Shown here piece by piece: positions 43,641-52,325 of a DNA stretch of 64,000 bases. Source of the stretch: Brenneria corticis (GTDB lineage: Bacteria; Pseudomonadota; Gammaproteobacteria; Enterobacterales; Enterobacteriaceae); assembly GCF_003115855.1 (NCBI RefSeq), contig NZ_KZ819083.1, positions 62,001 through 126,000 of the forward strand, in the 5' to 3' direction. The position numbers and the translations under genes are program-made. Each line of letters starts with the position of its first letter. Position 1 is the first letter of the stretch. Below the pieces are notes generated by a model. The model did no database searches. It was not told the DNA's origin and saw only the letters and a program-made list of their open reading frames with translations.

Positions 43641-44034
43641 CGCAATTTACCTCTCTTAATTGCTTTGCTTTCTTTAATCTGGCTATAGTCGCCGCATCAT
43701 ACTGGAGAAAAACCGCTGCGAAGTCTTTGTAGGTTTTTAGTACATCGTCCTCAATTTCCTTCACGCCTTTCTTGGTAATTTGGTTTTTTCTCCAGCCATC
43801 AAAAAAGAACACATCGCATCCTTTTTTGAAGAAGATGATGGATCTCGCGCCGCCACTTTTACCAAGCTGTAGAGCCAGACGCTTTTTTAATACGCCTCCG
43901 CCTAAATCCGCCTCAAAGTCACCGTTCATCACTTCTAGCGCGGCCAGACATAAATCACCGTCGGTCACGTATTCCTTCTTCATTTTTCGGTCAAACAGCT
44001 TTGTTGTATATATCGCCAAATCCATTAGCTCCAT
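43630..44034 (-). CDS. RelE/HigB-type toxin
   Basis: 134-residue protein of the RelE-like family with the DUF/PF06296 pattern: DGDLCLAALEVMNGDFEADLGGGVLKKRLALQ, then GKSGGARSIIFFKKGCDVFFFDGWRKNQ, corresponding to the ribosome-dependent mRNA interferase core. Start uncertain between ATG 44034 and ATG 44025. Toxin precedes antitoxin, as in higBA. AT-richer than its neighbours, suggesting acquisition. The actual target has not been shown. Confidence 0.78.
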   Translation of the reverse strand: MELMDLAIYTTKLFDRKMKKEYVTDGDLCLAALEVMNGDFEADLGGGVLKKRLALQLGKSGGARSIIFFKKGCDVFFFDGWRKNQITKKGVKEIEDDVLKTYKDFAAVFLQYDAATIARLKKAKQLREVNCDGC

Positions 44035-44058
44035 CCGGTCTGTCCCCGTGTCAATAAT

Positions 44059-44075
44059 ATAGTAATGATTACTAT
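44059..44075. promoter_or_regulatory. Palindromic operator of the toxin-antitoxin pair
   Basis: ATAGTAAT G ATTACTAT, a perfect 17-base palindrome with its centre about 33 bases upstream of the toxin start; probable site of autoregulation. Confidence 0.6.
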
Positions 44076-44513
44076 GTTTTTTCAAGTGGCAAGACAACAG
44101 AATCTCCCATATTCCTTAATCTAAAACGGCCACCGTGCCGGTACAGAACAGGCATAGCGGCCCGACCTGCTTAACTAAAATCAAATATCCGTCGTCTTGC
44201 CCTAATGGTTAGCGCTTATAAGCCGATTTTTACTTAGGCGAAGCGTAAAAGATGAAGTTAAAGCTCGGCGTCTGTTCTGCGCCCCCTTAACGGATGGATG
44301 ATAAATCGGGTTACCCGGATGGTCTGCGTTGCCCTATCTATTTAATATTATTATTGCCTTATCGGCATCAGGTATGCTCGCACCGCACTAATCCCGAATT
44401 TTCTGTGATGTTCTGTTTGATGAATGGCCTCGAAAGAAACAAGAGGTTTAACGAGGCCGTGAGCTTTATGACGTCTGTTTCTTTAATGCTGCACACACAA
44501 GGAAAAGGAAACC
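44076..44513. other. Intergenic region between toxin gene and chemoreceptor
   Basis: About 440 bases without a credible gene. Contains the hairpin GGCCTCG...CGAGGCC (about 44427-44458) and the ribosome site AAGGAAAAGGAAA of the chemoreceptor. No flagellar sigma-28 promoter of good match was found. Confidence 0.4.
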
Positions 44514-46070
44514 ATGGGCCTGAAAAATATCTCCATTCGAGCCGGATTATTGACATTATTGTTATTAATCACCCTGCTGCTGCTTGTCGTCAGCGCGATG
44601 GGTATTCTGGCGATTAAAAAAGACCGGCAGGCGCTGCTGGCGCTGAACCAGATTCAGGGAACCGAGCTCGGCAGCCTGCTGAACGGCTATAACCTGACGC
44701 TGAGAGCCAGAGGGTCGGCGACGCTGGCGGTGAGAAAAATTGAAATGGGGCGGCTTGAAGAGGGAACGCAGGAGACAGCAATAGTGGAAAGCAACCTGCT
44801 TCAGTCGCAGCAAGAGATTGCTCGCGCCCTGGAGTCCGTAGAGCCCGGCACCCAGCGGCATGAACTGGCGCAGGCGATACGGAAAACCTACCAGGATTAT
44901 CTCGAGCAAGGCATGACGCCGATGCTGAGCGCGCTGCAAAAACAATACACCGACGAATATTACGACGTGCTCGAAAAACAGCTCGGCCCGCTGAGCGACG
45001 CCTTTGATCAATCCATTCGGAATTTCCGTCTGCACGCGCAACAGCTCTCCGCACAGGGGCTGGATCAATCGGCGCGCAACGAGCGGTTAATGCTGCTGCT
45101 TATCGCTGTTTCCTGCCTGCTGTCGGTGTTACTGATTGCGCTGGCCTGGGGCGCGCTGCGGCATATGCTGTTGCGGCCGCTGAATTACGCCATTGAACAA
45201 CTGGAGCGCGTCGCCACCGGCGACCTGACATCTCGCCTGATGCTGGGCGGCAACAATGAACTGGGGCGGCTCAACGACGCCATCGGCCGCATGCAGGGGG
45301 CGCTGCTGGAGTCCGTCAGCCAGGTGCGGGACGCCAGTAGCAGCATCGATCGCGGCAGCCGCGAGTTATTCGAAGGCAATATTCATCTTTCACAGCGTAC
45401 CGAAGAGTCCGCCGCGTCGCTGGAGCAAACCGCCGCCAGCATGGAGCAGCTGAGCGCGACGGTGAAAAACAACGCCGAACATGCGGAACAGGCGCACCAG
45501 CTTGCCAACAGCGCGGCGGATACCAGCGGTCTCAGCAGTGAGTCCGTCTGCTATGTGATCGAAAAAATGCAGGAGATCGACGCCAGCGCCAAACGGATTA
45601 ACGATATTCTCGGCGTGATTGACGGCATCGCCTTCCAAACCAATATCCTGGCGCTGAACGCCTCGGTGGAGTCGGCCCGCGCGGGCGAACAGGGGCGCGG
45701 CTTCGCCGTGGTGGCCGGGGAGGTGCGCAATCTGGCGCAGAACAGCGCCCAGGCGGCCAAAGAGATCCGCTCGCTGATCGCCGACTCGCAGACAAAAATT
45801 TCCGAGGGGCTGGATCTGGCTTCACGCGCCGGCGAAACCATGGACGAAATGGACGAGGCGATCATGCGCATCACCCAACTGATGAAAAACATTTCCCAGG
45901 CGACGCAGGAGCAGTACCGGGGCATTGAGCAGGTCAATATCGCTTTCAACCAGATCGACAAGGCGGCGCAGCAAAACAGCCAATTGGTGAAATCCTTTTC
46001 GGTCACCACCCAATCGCTGGAAGAGCAATCGCAGCAGCTTACGCGCTCAATGGCGTTGTTTCAGGTGTAG
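44514..46070 (+). CDS. Methyl-accepting chemotaxis protein
   Basis: Chemoreceptor of 518 residues in the enterobacterial Tar/Tsr class: membrane segment 1 (about 10-31), periplasmic four-helix bundle ligand domain (32-190), membrane segment 2 (about 192-214), HAMP (215-267) and cytoplasmic signalling helix with the hairpin tip IAFQTNILALNASVESARAGEQGRGFAVVAGEVRNLA. It lacks the C-terminal NWETF-type CheR-tether pentapeptide, ending SMALFQV, so it depends on other receptors for efficient methylation. Ligand unknown; it is next to a PTS cluster. Confidence 0.9.
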   Translation: MGLKNISIRAGLLTLLLLITLLLLVVSAMGILAIKKDRQALLALNQIQGTELGSLLNGYNLTLRARGSATLAVRKIEMGRLEEGTQETAIVESNLLQSQQEIARALESVEPGTQRHELAQAIRKTYQDYLEQGMTPMLSALQKQYTDEYYDVLEKQLGPLSDAFDQSIRNFRLHAQQLSAQGLDQSARNERLMLLLIAVSCLLSVLLIALAWGALRHMLLRPLNYAIEQLERVATGDLTSRLMLGGNNELGRLNDAIGRMQGALLESVSQVRDASSSIDRGSRELFEGNIHLSQRTEESAASLEQTAASMEQLSATVKNNAEHAEQAHQLANSAADTSGLSSESVCYVIEKMQEIDASAKRINDILGVIDGIAFQTNILALNASVESARAGEQGRGFAVVAGEVRNLAQNSAQAAKEIRSLIADSQTKISEGLDLASRAGETMDEMDEAIMRITQLMKNISQATQEQYRGIEQVNIAFNQIDKAAQQNSQLVKSFSVTTQSLEEQSQQLTRSMALFQV

Positions 46071-46075
46071 CGCCT

Positions 46076-46109
46076 CGCCGGAATCCGGGAAGCCCCCCGG
46101 ATTCCGGCG
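46076..46109. terminator. Long perfect hairpin after the chemoreceptor gene
   Basis: CGCCGGAATCCGGG, loop AAGCCC, CCCGGATTCCGGCG: 14-base-pair perfect stem six bases after the stop. No T run, so it may end transcription weakly or protect the transcript. Confidence 0.5.
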
Positions 46110-46235
46110 GACAAATCCTTATTATCCGGCCTGCATCATGGTTTTTATCGACGGTTATCGGGCAAAATATCCCCAGTGAATTACCCTTTCCTATACCCAA
46201 CGGTAACCGCCAACTATCCACCGCATGAGCGTACA

Positions 46236-47783
46236 ATGAACAGCTTTGATCTCGCTTTTCTGAAATATGTGCAGGAACACAGTCCGCTGGCCATTGACGA
46301 GGTAATAACCAAATTCGGCAAGACCCTGTCCACGCTAAAACGGACGATGAAAGAGATCAACGAGGGGCTTCCTCCCGCCTATCATCTGCATATTGATAAT
46401 CAGTTTATTATTTCCGCCATGAGCTATCGGGAATATATTGATTTTCTCGACCATATCCCGTTCAACCGTTATATCACCACCGCGGAAGAGCGCATCAAAG
46501 CGTTAAGCGTGGCGATGTGTTTACAGGATGTGGTGAATAAAGGCGACTATTACCGCAAATTCCACGTCAGCCCGACCACGCTGAAAAATGATAATCAGGC
46601 GCTGCTCGGCTTTTTACAGGCCAATAAACTCACCGTCGCCGGTATTCCCAAACTGGGATCGCGACTGGAGGGCGATGAAATCCTGCTGCGAATCGCCATC
46701 TGCCTGATTATTTTGAAAACCGTTGAAATCGGAGAGCACCACCGTCTGGTTCCCCATCAAGCCAATGAGCCGATAAACAAATTCATCGCCGCGCAGTTTT
46801 TAACCCAGTGCGCCCCTGAAATAGAGCGGGCCGCCACGCTTTACCGGCAGCGACTGAAACCGCTGGTGCCGCTGGGTTATAACAGCAAGAAGTATTTTCT
46901 GGTCTATATGAGTATTGCGCTGCACCGCAACCGGCGCGGCCATGCGATCCCATCCGAAAGCCAGCTTGATTTTATCCAGTCGCTGGATTTTTCCCTGCTG
47001 GAACAGCGCCATGAGAATCAGTTTCTCAACCTGCTGATTTCGTCGCTCACATTTACCCGGCGTCCTTTCAATGTGTACGATCCGGTGCTGATCCGGAACG
47101 TGCGGCAATTATGCGCCGACCTGTCGCCTTTATTGCGGGCGCAAATTCATAATAGCCACGCGTTTTTCTCCGAGCTGTATCAGTTTATTTATTCGGCCAT
47201 CGTGCAGAATAAATTCAACCTTTATTTCGATGATAAAAAGCTGCACGACGTTCAATCCCGTTATGCCGCGTTATATAGCGGCGTCCGTCAGGCGACCGCC
47301 CCGATTGAGCAGCATTATCACACCAGGTTTTCGCCCATTCACCAGGCGACGCTGGTATTGATCCTGAAAAAATATGAGCTGCAAAACCGGGTCTACAGCG
47401 AGCCGAAGAAGCGCGTCATCATTGTGACCAATTCGTCTGAAAGCAAAGTGGGCTATTTTAAAGAGGTGCTGAAATCCCATTTCCATATCGAGATTATCGA
47501 CTGCGTCAATATTAATGAATTACGGCGGCTTGAGCAGTTACCCTGCGACCTATTGATTACCTTCACCAATAAAATCTCGAACTACCTGAAATACTATCGG
47601 CTGGATTATATCAAGGTGAATTTTTACCTTACCCGGGATGATATTGCCCTATTGAGCAAGCAAGGGCTTTCCCGCGCGAAAAAGAAAATTCCGCTTGATG
47701 AGTTTCTGCAAGAAACCGCGGAGATGGATCAACGGCAGCGCCGCCGCTGGCTGGAACAGCGCTACCCCGATTTTTTTATTTGA
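46236..47783 (+). CDS. PRD-containing transcription regulator with PTS EIIB-like domain
   Basis: 515-residue regulator: N-terminal helix-turn-helix (about 5-60; TKFGKTLSTLKRTMKEINEG), a second helical region to 150, PRD-like domain(s) (about 180-380, with conserved histidines near HHRLVPHQ and HNSHAFFSELYQFIYS) and a C-terminal EIIB-like domain (about 402-490, KKRVIIVTNSSESKVGYFKE...DLLITF). Such DNA-binding activators are controlled by PTS phosphorylation of His and Cys residues. The EIIB-like loop here reads TNSSESKVG, without the phospho-cysteine. Convergent with the lyase-PTS pair it probably controls. Start at ATG 46236; an earlier GTG is possible. Confidence 0.78.
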   Translation: MNSFDLAFLKYVQEHSPLAIDEVITKFGKTLSTLKRTMKEINEGLPPAYHLHIDNQFIISAMSYREYIDFLDHIPFNRYITTAEERIKALSVAMCLQDVVNKGDYYRKFHVSPTTLKNDNQALLGFLQANKLTVAGIPKLGSRLEGDEILLRIAICLIILKTVEIGEHHRLVPHQANEPINKFIAAQFLTQCAPEIERAATLYRQRLKPLVPLGYNSKKYFLVYMSIALHRNRRGHAIPSESQLDFIQSLDFSLLEQRHENQFLNLLISSLTFTRRPFNVYDPVLIRNVRQLCADLSPLLRAQIHNSHAFFSELYQFIYSAIVQNKFNLYFDDKKLHDVQSRYAALYSGVRQATAPIEQHYHTRFSPIHQATLVLILKKYELQNRVYSEPKKRVIIVTNSSESKVGYFKEVLKSHFHIEIIDCVNINELRRLEQLPCDLLITFTNKISNYLKYYRLDYIKVNFYLTRDDIALLSKQGLSRAKKKIPLDEFLQETAEMDQRQRRRWLEQRYPDFFI

Positions 47784-47787
47784 TATT

Positions 47788-47811
47788 TGCCCGAGGGAAA
47801 ATCCCCCCGGG
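47788..47811. terminator. Hairpin between convergent PRD regulator and lyase genes
   Basis: CCCGAGGG AAAAT CCCCCCGGG forms CCCG/CGGG plus GGG/CCC with one mismatch, in the 28-base gap between the two stop codons; it could end both transcripts. Confidence 0.45.
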
Positions 47812-49161
47812 TTACACTCCCCGCTTGAAAACCCGTTCGGCCATCTCTTCCGCCAGTACCGCGCACAGCCCGGTATAGGCCGCCGGATCCAGCAGGTCGG
47901 CAATTTCCTGCGCCGAGAAGTTCGCCGCAATAACCGGGTTGCTCGCCAGCGCCTCGCGGTAGGCGATATCTTCATGGGTGCTGCGCATCGCCACCTGATA
48001 AACCAGTTCGTGGGCCGGGTCCTTACCCAGCGCCTCCACCAGCTTCATCATGATTTTTTCACTGTTGATCAACCCATGGGTCAAATCCAGATTTTGTCGC
48101 ATCCGCTGCTTGTTGATCACCAGCGTGCGGGTCAGCTCTTCGGCGCGTAAAATAATTTCCGCCGTCAATTCAATGCTTTCCTGTAGATTGGCATCAAAAA
48201 TAAAGTAGGCGGAGCTATCCGCCTCAAACGGCCGCGGGCAGACATAGAGCGAGGAGGTCAGCACCGCGTACAGTTTTTGCGCATTGGCGATAATCCCTTT
48301 CGCCAGCTTGGGATTGACCTTCTGCGGCATGGTGCTGCTGCCGACCGTCCCCTTGGCGAAGGCTTCGGACACCTCGCCGAACTCTTCGCCGGAGGTCTGG
48401 TACACCTCTTCGGCGATTTTGTGCAGCGTGGTGGCCAGCAGGCACAGATTCGAGATGTACTCGGCGCGAAACACCTGAGCGTTGCGCGACGGGACCGGCA
48501 TGGCGTACATCCCTAGCGCTTCTGCCACCAGGTCCTGCACCCGGCGGCCCGGCTCGCCGGTGGCATGGAACGCGCCGACCGCCCCCCCCATCATCACGGT
48601 AAATACCCTTTTCTCCGCTTCCTGCATCCGTTCCACCGCCCCGAGCAGTTCATAAATCCACACCGAAACTTTATAGCCATAGGTAATGGGCAGCGCGTGT
48701 TTGCCATGCGTGCGCCCCGCCATCAGGGTGTCTTTATGCGTTTTCGCCAGCCGGGCCAGGTTAAGCAGCACGCTGTCCACAAACTGCATCAGTTGCTGAT
48801 GGAAGCGCTTAACGAGATACAATTGCGCCGTCTGCTGGATGTTCTGCGTCGTTACGCCGTAGTGCACATACTTTCCGCTTTCCGCGTCGCAGGCGTTGAC
48901 CAGCACTTTTATCACCGGCACAAAACCGTGGCCGATCTGCTGCAACAAACGGTCCACCTCCGCCAAATCAATGCGTTCCAGCTTGCAGTTGGCGGCGATA
49001 TTCTCCGCCGCCTTCTGGGGGATCATCCCCACTTTGGCCTGCGCCAGCGCCAGCGCCGCTTCGATATCAAGCCATGACTGTACCCTCGCCTGGTGGGTAA
49101 ACAGGTTTTTCATCCCTTTATCGTCAATGGTTTTGCTTTTTGAATCATACAGTGCGCGCAT
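47812..49161 (-). CDS. Fumarase/aspartase superfamily lyase (adenylosuccinate lyase-like)
   Basis: 449-residue lyase of the superfamily containing PurB, argininosuccinate lyase and CMLE. Signature loop GSSTMPQKVNPKLAKG at 275-290 carries the catalytic Ser276/277, and AGRTHGKHALPITYG at 148-162 carries the second catalytic His region. It is related to PurB but clearly not the housekeeping copy: it is translated 11 bases after a PTS permease gene. It probably removes fumarate (or a like acid) from a succinyl- or aspartyl-type compound delivered by the PTS. Reaction not known. Confidence 0.82.
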   Translation of the reverse strand: MRALYDSKSKTIDDKGMKNLFTHQARVQSWLDIEAALALAQAKVGMIPQKAAENIAANCKLERIDLAEVDRLLQQIGHGFVPVIKVLVNACDAESGKYVHYGVTTQNIQQTAQLYLVKRFHQQLMQFVDSVLLNLARLAKTHKDTLMAGRTHGKHALPITYGYKVSVWIYELLGAVERMQEAEKRVFTVMMGGAVGAFHATGEPGRRVQDLVAEALGMYAMPVPSRNAQVFRAEYISNLCLLATTLHKIAEEVYQTSGEEFGEVSEAFAKGTVGSSTMPQKVNPKLAKGIIANAQKLYAVLTSSLYVCPRPFEADSSAYFIFDANLQESIELTAEIILRAEELTRTLVINKQRMRQNLDLTHGLINSEKIMMKLVEALGKDPAHELVYQVAMRSTHEDIAYREALASNPVIAANFSAQEIADLLDPAAYTGLCAVLAEEMAERVFKRGV

Positions 49162-49172
49162 GTTTGTTCCCC

Positions 49173-50738
49173 TTAACCTTGGCTATTGCCAGCCAGAGCA
49201 TCGTCCACCGCGTTACGGACAAACTCGACGTGCGGCCCGAAAACAACGTGAATATGGTTGCTGGACGGAATAAACGTTCCCAGAGATCCCGACTCTTTCA
49301 GCAACGCCATCCGTAACAGTTTTTGATCGTGAAGGTCGACGCGCAGGCGGGACACGCAATTTTCCACCCGTTTGATATTGCTTTTACCGCCCAATCCCTC
49401 AATCACCAACTGGGCTACCTTGTCATATTCCTTGTTATTTAATAGCGTGCTGTCCGCCATCTCATTTTCACGACCGGGCGTTTTGATATCAAACTTGCCA
49501 ATTGCCCAACGGAAGAAGAAATAAAACACCACAAAGTTGATACTGCCGAGCACGATCAGATTTACCCAGTGGGTATTTTCATACATCAGGCCGAAAATAC
49601 CGAAGTCGAAAATGGTGCCGCGGATATAACCAATGGAGACGTCTAATATTTGCAGCGGTATGGTTAATAATCCGCATAATATCGAATAGATAATAAACAG
49701 TTTCGGGGCGATAAACAGGAAGGAGAATTCCAGCGGTTCGGTAATATTGCCGAGGAAAGCGGTCAGCACCACGGTCAATATCATCCCTTTGGCGAACTTT
49801 TTATTTTTGAAATACGCCATATGATACATCGCCAGGCCGATGGCCGGCACGCGGAATAAGGTGGTCAGCATTTGCGACGACGCCAGATAACTCGATAGCG
49901 TCGGCATAAATTCATTCCACGCCGGATGGTTCGGACCCAGCTCAAAAAGAATTTTATTCATCGCCGGCAAAATACCGACATAGGTTTGCCCGTCGATCAG
50001 ATAGGTGCCGCCCGCCTCGGTAAAGCGAACGGTGGAGCTCAGGACATGGTGCAATCCAAACGGGATCAGCAGCCGGTTTAGGGTCATATAAATCCCCGAA
50101 CCAATATGCGGCGCCATCATCACGGTTGAAATACTTTTCATCCCCGCGGTAAACACGTCCCAGATAAACGGGATCAGCAGCCCGACGGGGATGGTAAAGG
50201 CGATGGATAAAATCGCCACGGATTTTTTGCCGCTGAAAAACGCAAAGGCCAGCGGCAATTGCAAGCGATAATAGCGGTCGGTGACCTTGGCCGCCAATAG
50301 CCCGGCGATGATGCCCCCCAGCGCCTCTATCTTCAGCGTCTGGATCCCCAGCACCATGCCCTGTCCGACAAAAGCCATATTATTATCCACCAGCTGTCCC
50401 ATCAGTTTTAAATGGACATGCATGGAGATCAGCAGCGTCAGATAGGCAATCACCGATGAAAAAACCGCGATCCCTTTCTCTTTTTTCGACATGCCGTAGG
50501 CGACGCCCATCGCGAACAGCAGCGGAATATTTTGGAATACCACGCTGCTGATTGATCCTACGGACGACAGCGTCGCCTTAAAATAAGCATTGCCCAAAAA
50601 CGGCAGCTTATCGATCATATAGGCCTGTCCCAACGCGCTGCAAATACCCATTAACATCCCGACGGGAGCCAATACCGCAATGGGCAATAATAGTGAGCGT
50701 CCAAATGTTTGTATTTCGTTTTTAAAATTGGCGTTCAT
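49173..50738 (-). CDS. PTS permease EIICB, glucose/maltose family
   Basis: Membrane PTS transporter (521 residues): EIIC domain of about 420 residues with ten or so hydrophobic segments, including the conserved FGNITEPLEFSFLF-type segment (read here as LGNITEPLEFSFLFIAP) and IPFGLHHVLSSTVR, then an EIIB domain with phospho-cysteine Cys461 (RVENCVSRLRVDL). It resembles MalX/PtsG-type proteins but is shorter in loops. EIIA is not fused, so phosphate would come from Crr or another EIIA. Substrate unknown; the adjacent lyase suggests a compound with an amino-acid-like side group. Confidence 0.86.
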   Translation of the reverse strand: MNANFKNEIQTFGRSLLLPIAVLAPVGMLMGICSALGQAYMIDKLPFLGNAYFKATLSSVGSISSVVFQNIPLLFAMGVAYGMSKKEKGIAVFSSVIAYLTLLISMHVHLKLMGQLVDNNMAFVGQGMVLGIQTLKIEALGGIIAGLLAAKVTDRYYRLQLPLAFAFFSGKKSVAILSIAFTIPVGLLIPFIWDVFTAGMKSISTVMMAPHIGSGIYMTLNRLLIPFGLHHVLSSTVRFTEAGGTYLIDGQTYVGILPAMNKILFELGPNHPAWNEFMPTLSSYLASSQMLTTLFRVPAIGLAMYHMAYFKNKKFAKGMILTVVLTAFLGNITEPLEFSFLFIAPKLFIIYSILCGLLTIPLQILDVSIGYIRGTIFDFGIFGLMYENTHWVNLIVLGSINFVVFYFFFRWAIGKFDIKTPGRENEMADSTLLNNKEYDKVAQLVIEGLGGKSNIKRVENCVSRLRVDLHDQKLLRMALLKESGSLGTFIPSSNHIHVVFGPHVEFVRNAVDDALAGNSQG

Positions 50739-51061
50739 AAATAAGATCCCTGGTGTGGATTTACAGGGGTATAAAACACTAACGGCGAGCTGACCATCAA
50801 GGTCAAATCGCGGCCGATTTAAAGCTCATCTTTTGCCCCTGAAAAATAATGACGGCACTCACAGTTTTAGTGCATTGCACGGCAATACGCACAGTTATGA
50901 CGCGCTATCGGCTAATAATAAAAATAGAAATAGGCATGTTGCACACTTAACGCCGTTACCCCTGCAAGGTTATTTGGCGATTTTTCGCTTTTTAAAATCA
51001 GGCACGTTTATTGCTGTTCTCTGCGGGTACGCGAACCCATTTTTTACCAGAGGAAAGCAAT
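50739..51061. promoter_or_regulatory. Divergent promoter region between PTS gene and codB
   Basis: 323 bases, AT-rich, with the short palindrome GTGCA T TGCAC (50870-50880). Ribosome site AGAGGAAA (51051-51058) precedes codB. Operators for PRD and PucR regulators are expected here, but no site could be fixed. Confidence 0.35.
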
Positions 51062-52324
51062 ATGTCCGAGCAGAATGAATTCCCGTTAAGCGAAGCCCCC
51101 AAAGAGGGACGCAAGGGATTACTGTCGATTTCGATGGTGTTATTCAGTTTTACCTTTTTTACCGGCACCATGTTTGCCGGCGGAAAAATCGGCGTCGCCT
51201 TCAATATCGTCGATATGCTGTGGGTGGCCGTTATCGGCAACCTGCTATTGGCGGCGTATGCCGCGTCGCTGGCGCTGATCGCCGCGCGCAGCGGTCTGAA
51301 TTCCGTGCTGATGGGGCGTTTTTGCTTCGGCGAAATAGGCAGTAAACTCTCCGATTTCCTGTTGGGCTTCGCCGAACTGGGCTGGTACGCCTGGGGAACG
51401 GCGACCCTGGCCATCGCGCTGGTCAAACTGCTGAACCTGCCCGCCGCGTATACGGTTCCGCTGATGATCCTGTTCGGCCTTGGCTTCTCCATCACCGCGC
51501 TGGTGGGTTATAAAGGGCTGGATATCCTATCCCGCGTGTCCGTGCCGCTGATGTTCGTGATGCTGATCGCCTCCATGTGGATCGCCACCCATGATATTGG
51601 CGGCTGGCAGGGTGTGAAAAAAATCGTGCCGCAAGACGCCATGACCTTTTCCGCCGCCATCACCATGGTATTCGGCACCTTCGCCAGCGGCGCCACGCAG
51701 GCGACCAACTGGACCCGCCTGGCCCGCAGCGGCCGCGTCGCCGTCTCCGCCAGCTTCCTCAGTTTTCTCGGCGGCAACGGGTTGATGATTATCTCCGGCG
51801 CTTACTGCGCGATTGTTTACAAACAGGCGGATATTGTCGCCGTCATGATGCTGCAAGGGCTTTCCGTCGCCGCGGTGATCATGCTGTGCCTCAACCTGTG
51901 GACCATTCAGGGACCGACCATCTACAACGTTTCCGCCGCCGCCTGCCACCTGCTGCGCAGCGAACGCCGCCGGACATTAACCCTGCTGGGCGCCGTCGCG
52001 GGCATTGTGCTGGCTATCGGCGGCATGTATGAAATGCTGATCCCTTTCCTGATCCTGCTCGGTTCGATCATTCCGCCCATCGGCGGGGTTATCATGGCGG
52101 ACTACTGGTTCCGTTATCGCGGCCACTACCCGGCGATCCAAAACACCGCGTTGCCGCGCTTTAATTTTATCGGCCTTGGCGCCTATGCGATTGGCGCGCT
52201 GCTGGCCTACTTTTCTCCATGGATTGCGCCGCTGGTCGGCATCGCCGCCTCCGCCGCGAGCTATATTGTGCTCTACCAGATTGCCAAACGCGTCGCTCCC
52301 GCCGTCGCCATGCAGGGGGAATAG
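51062..52324 (+). CDS. codB: Cytosine permease CodB-like NCS1 transporter
   Basis: Inner-membrane nucleobase symporter of 420 residues (E. coli CodB 419) with twelve predicted membrane segments. NCS1 features: FTFFTGTMFAGGKIGVAF near residue 31, GWYAWGTATLAIAL near residue 115, GTFASGATQATNWTRLAR near residue 205 and NLWTIQGPTIYNVSAA. Forms an operon with pucR-type regulator (gap one base) and codA. Confidence 0.88.
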   Translation: MSEQNEFPLSEAPKEGRKGLLSISMVLFSFTFFTGTMFAGGKIGVAFNIVDMLWVAVIGNLLLAAYAASLALIAARSGLNSVLMGRFCFGEIGSKLSDFLLGFAELGWYAWGTATLAIALVKLLNLPAAYTVPLMILFGLGFSITALVGYKGLDILSRVSVPLMFVMLIASMWIATHDIGGWQGVKKIVPQDAMTFSAAITMVFGTFASGATQATNWTRLARSGRVAVSASFLSFLGGNGLMIISGAYCAIVYKQADIVAVMMLQGLSVAAVIMLCLNLWTIQGPTIYNVSAAACHLLRSERRRTLTLLGAVAGIVLAIGGMYEMLIPFLILLGSIIPPIGGVIMADYWFRYRGHYPAIQNTALPRFNFIGLGAYAIGALLAYFSPWIAPLVGIAASAASYIVLYQIAKRVAPAVAMQGE

Positions 52325-52325
52325 A

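Noticed and set aside
44200..44513. Flagellar sigma-28 promoter before the chemoreceptor
   Set aside because: TAAAG and GCCGAT pieces occur but not with the required 15-base spacing.
50850..50885. Sigma-54 promoter before codB
   Set aside because: GGCAC is followed by the wrong -12 sequence; no TGGCAC-N5-TTGC match.
49173..50900. BglG-type RNA antiterminator site before the PTS gene
   Set aside because: No clear RAT sequence with overlapping terminator was found, and the PRD regulator has a DNA-binding, not RNA-binding, N-terminus.
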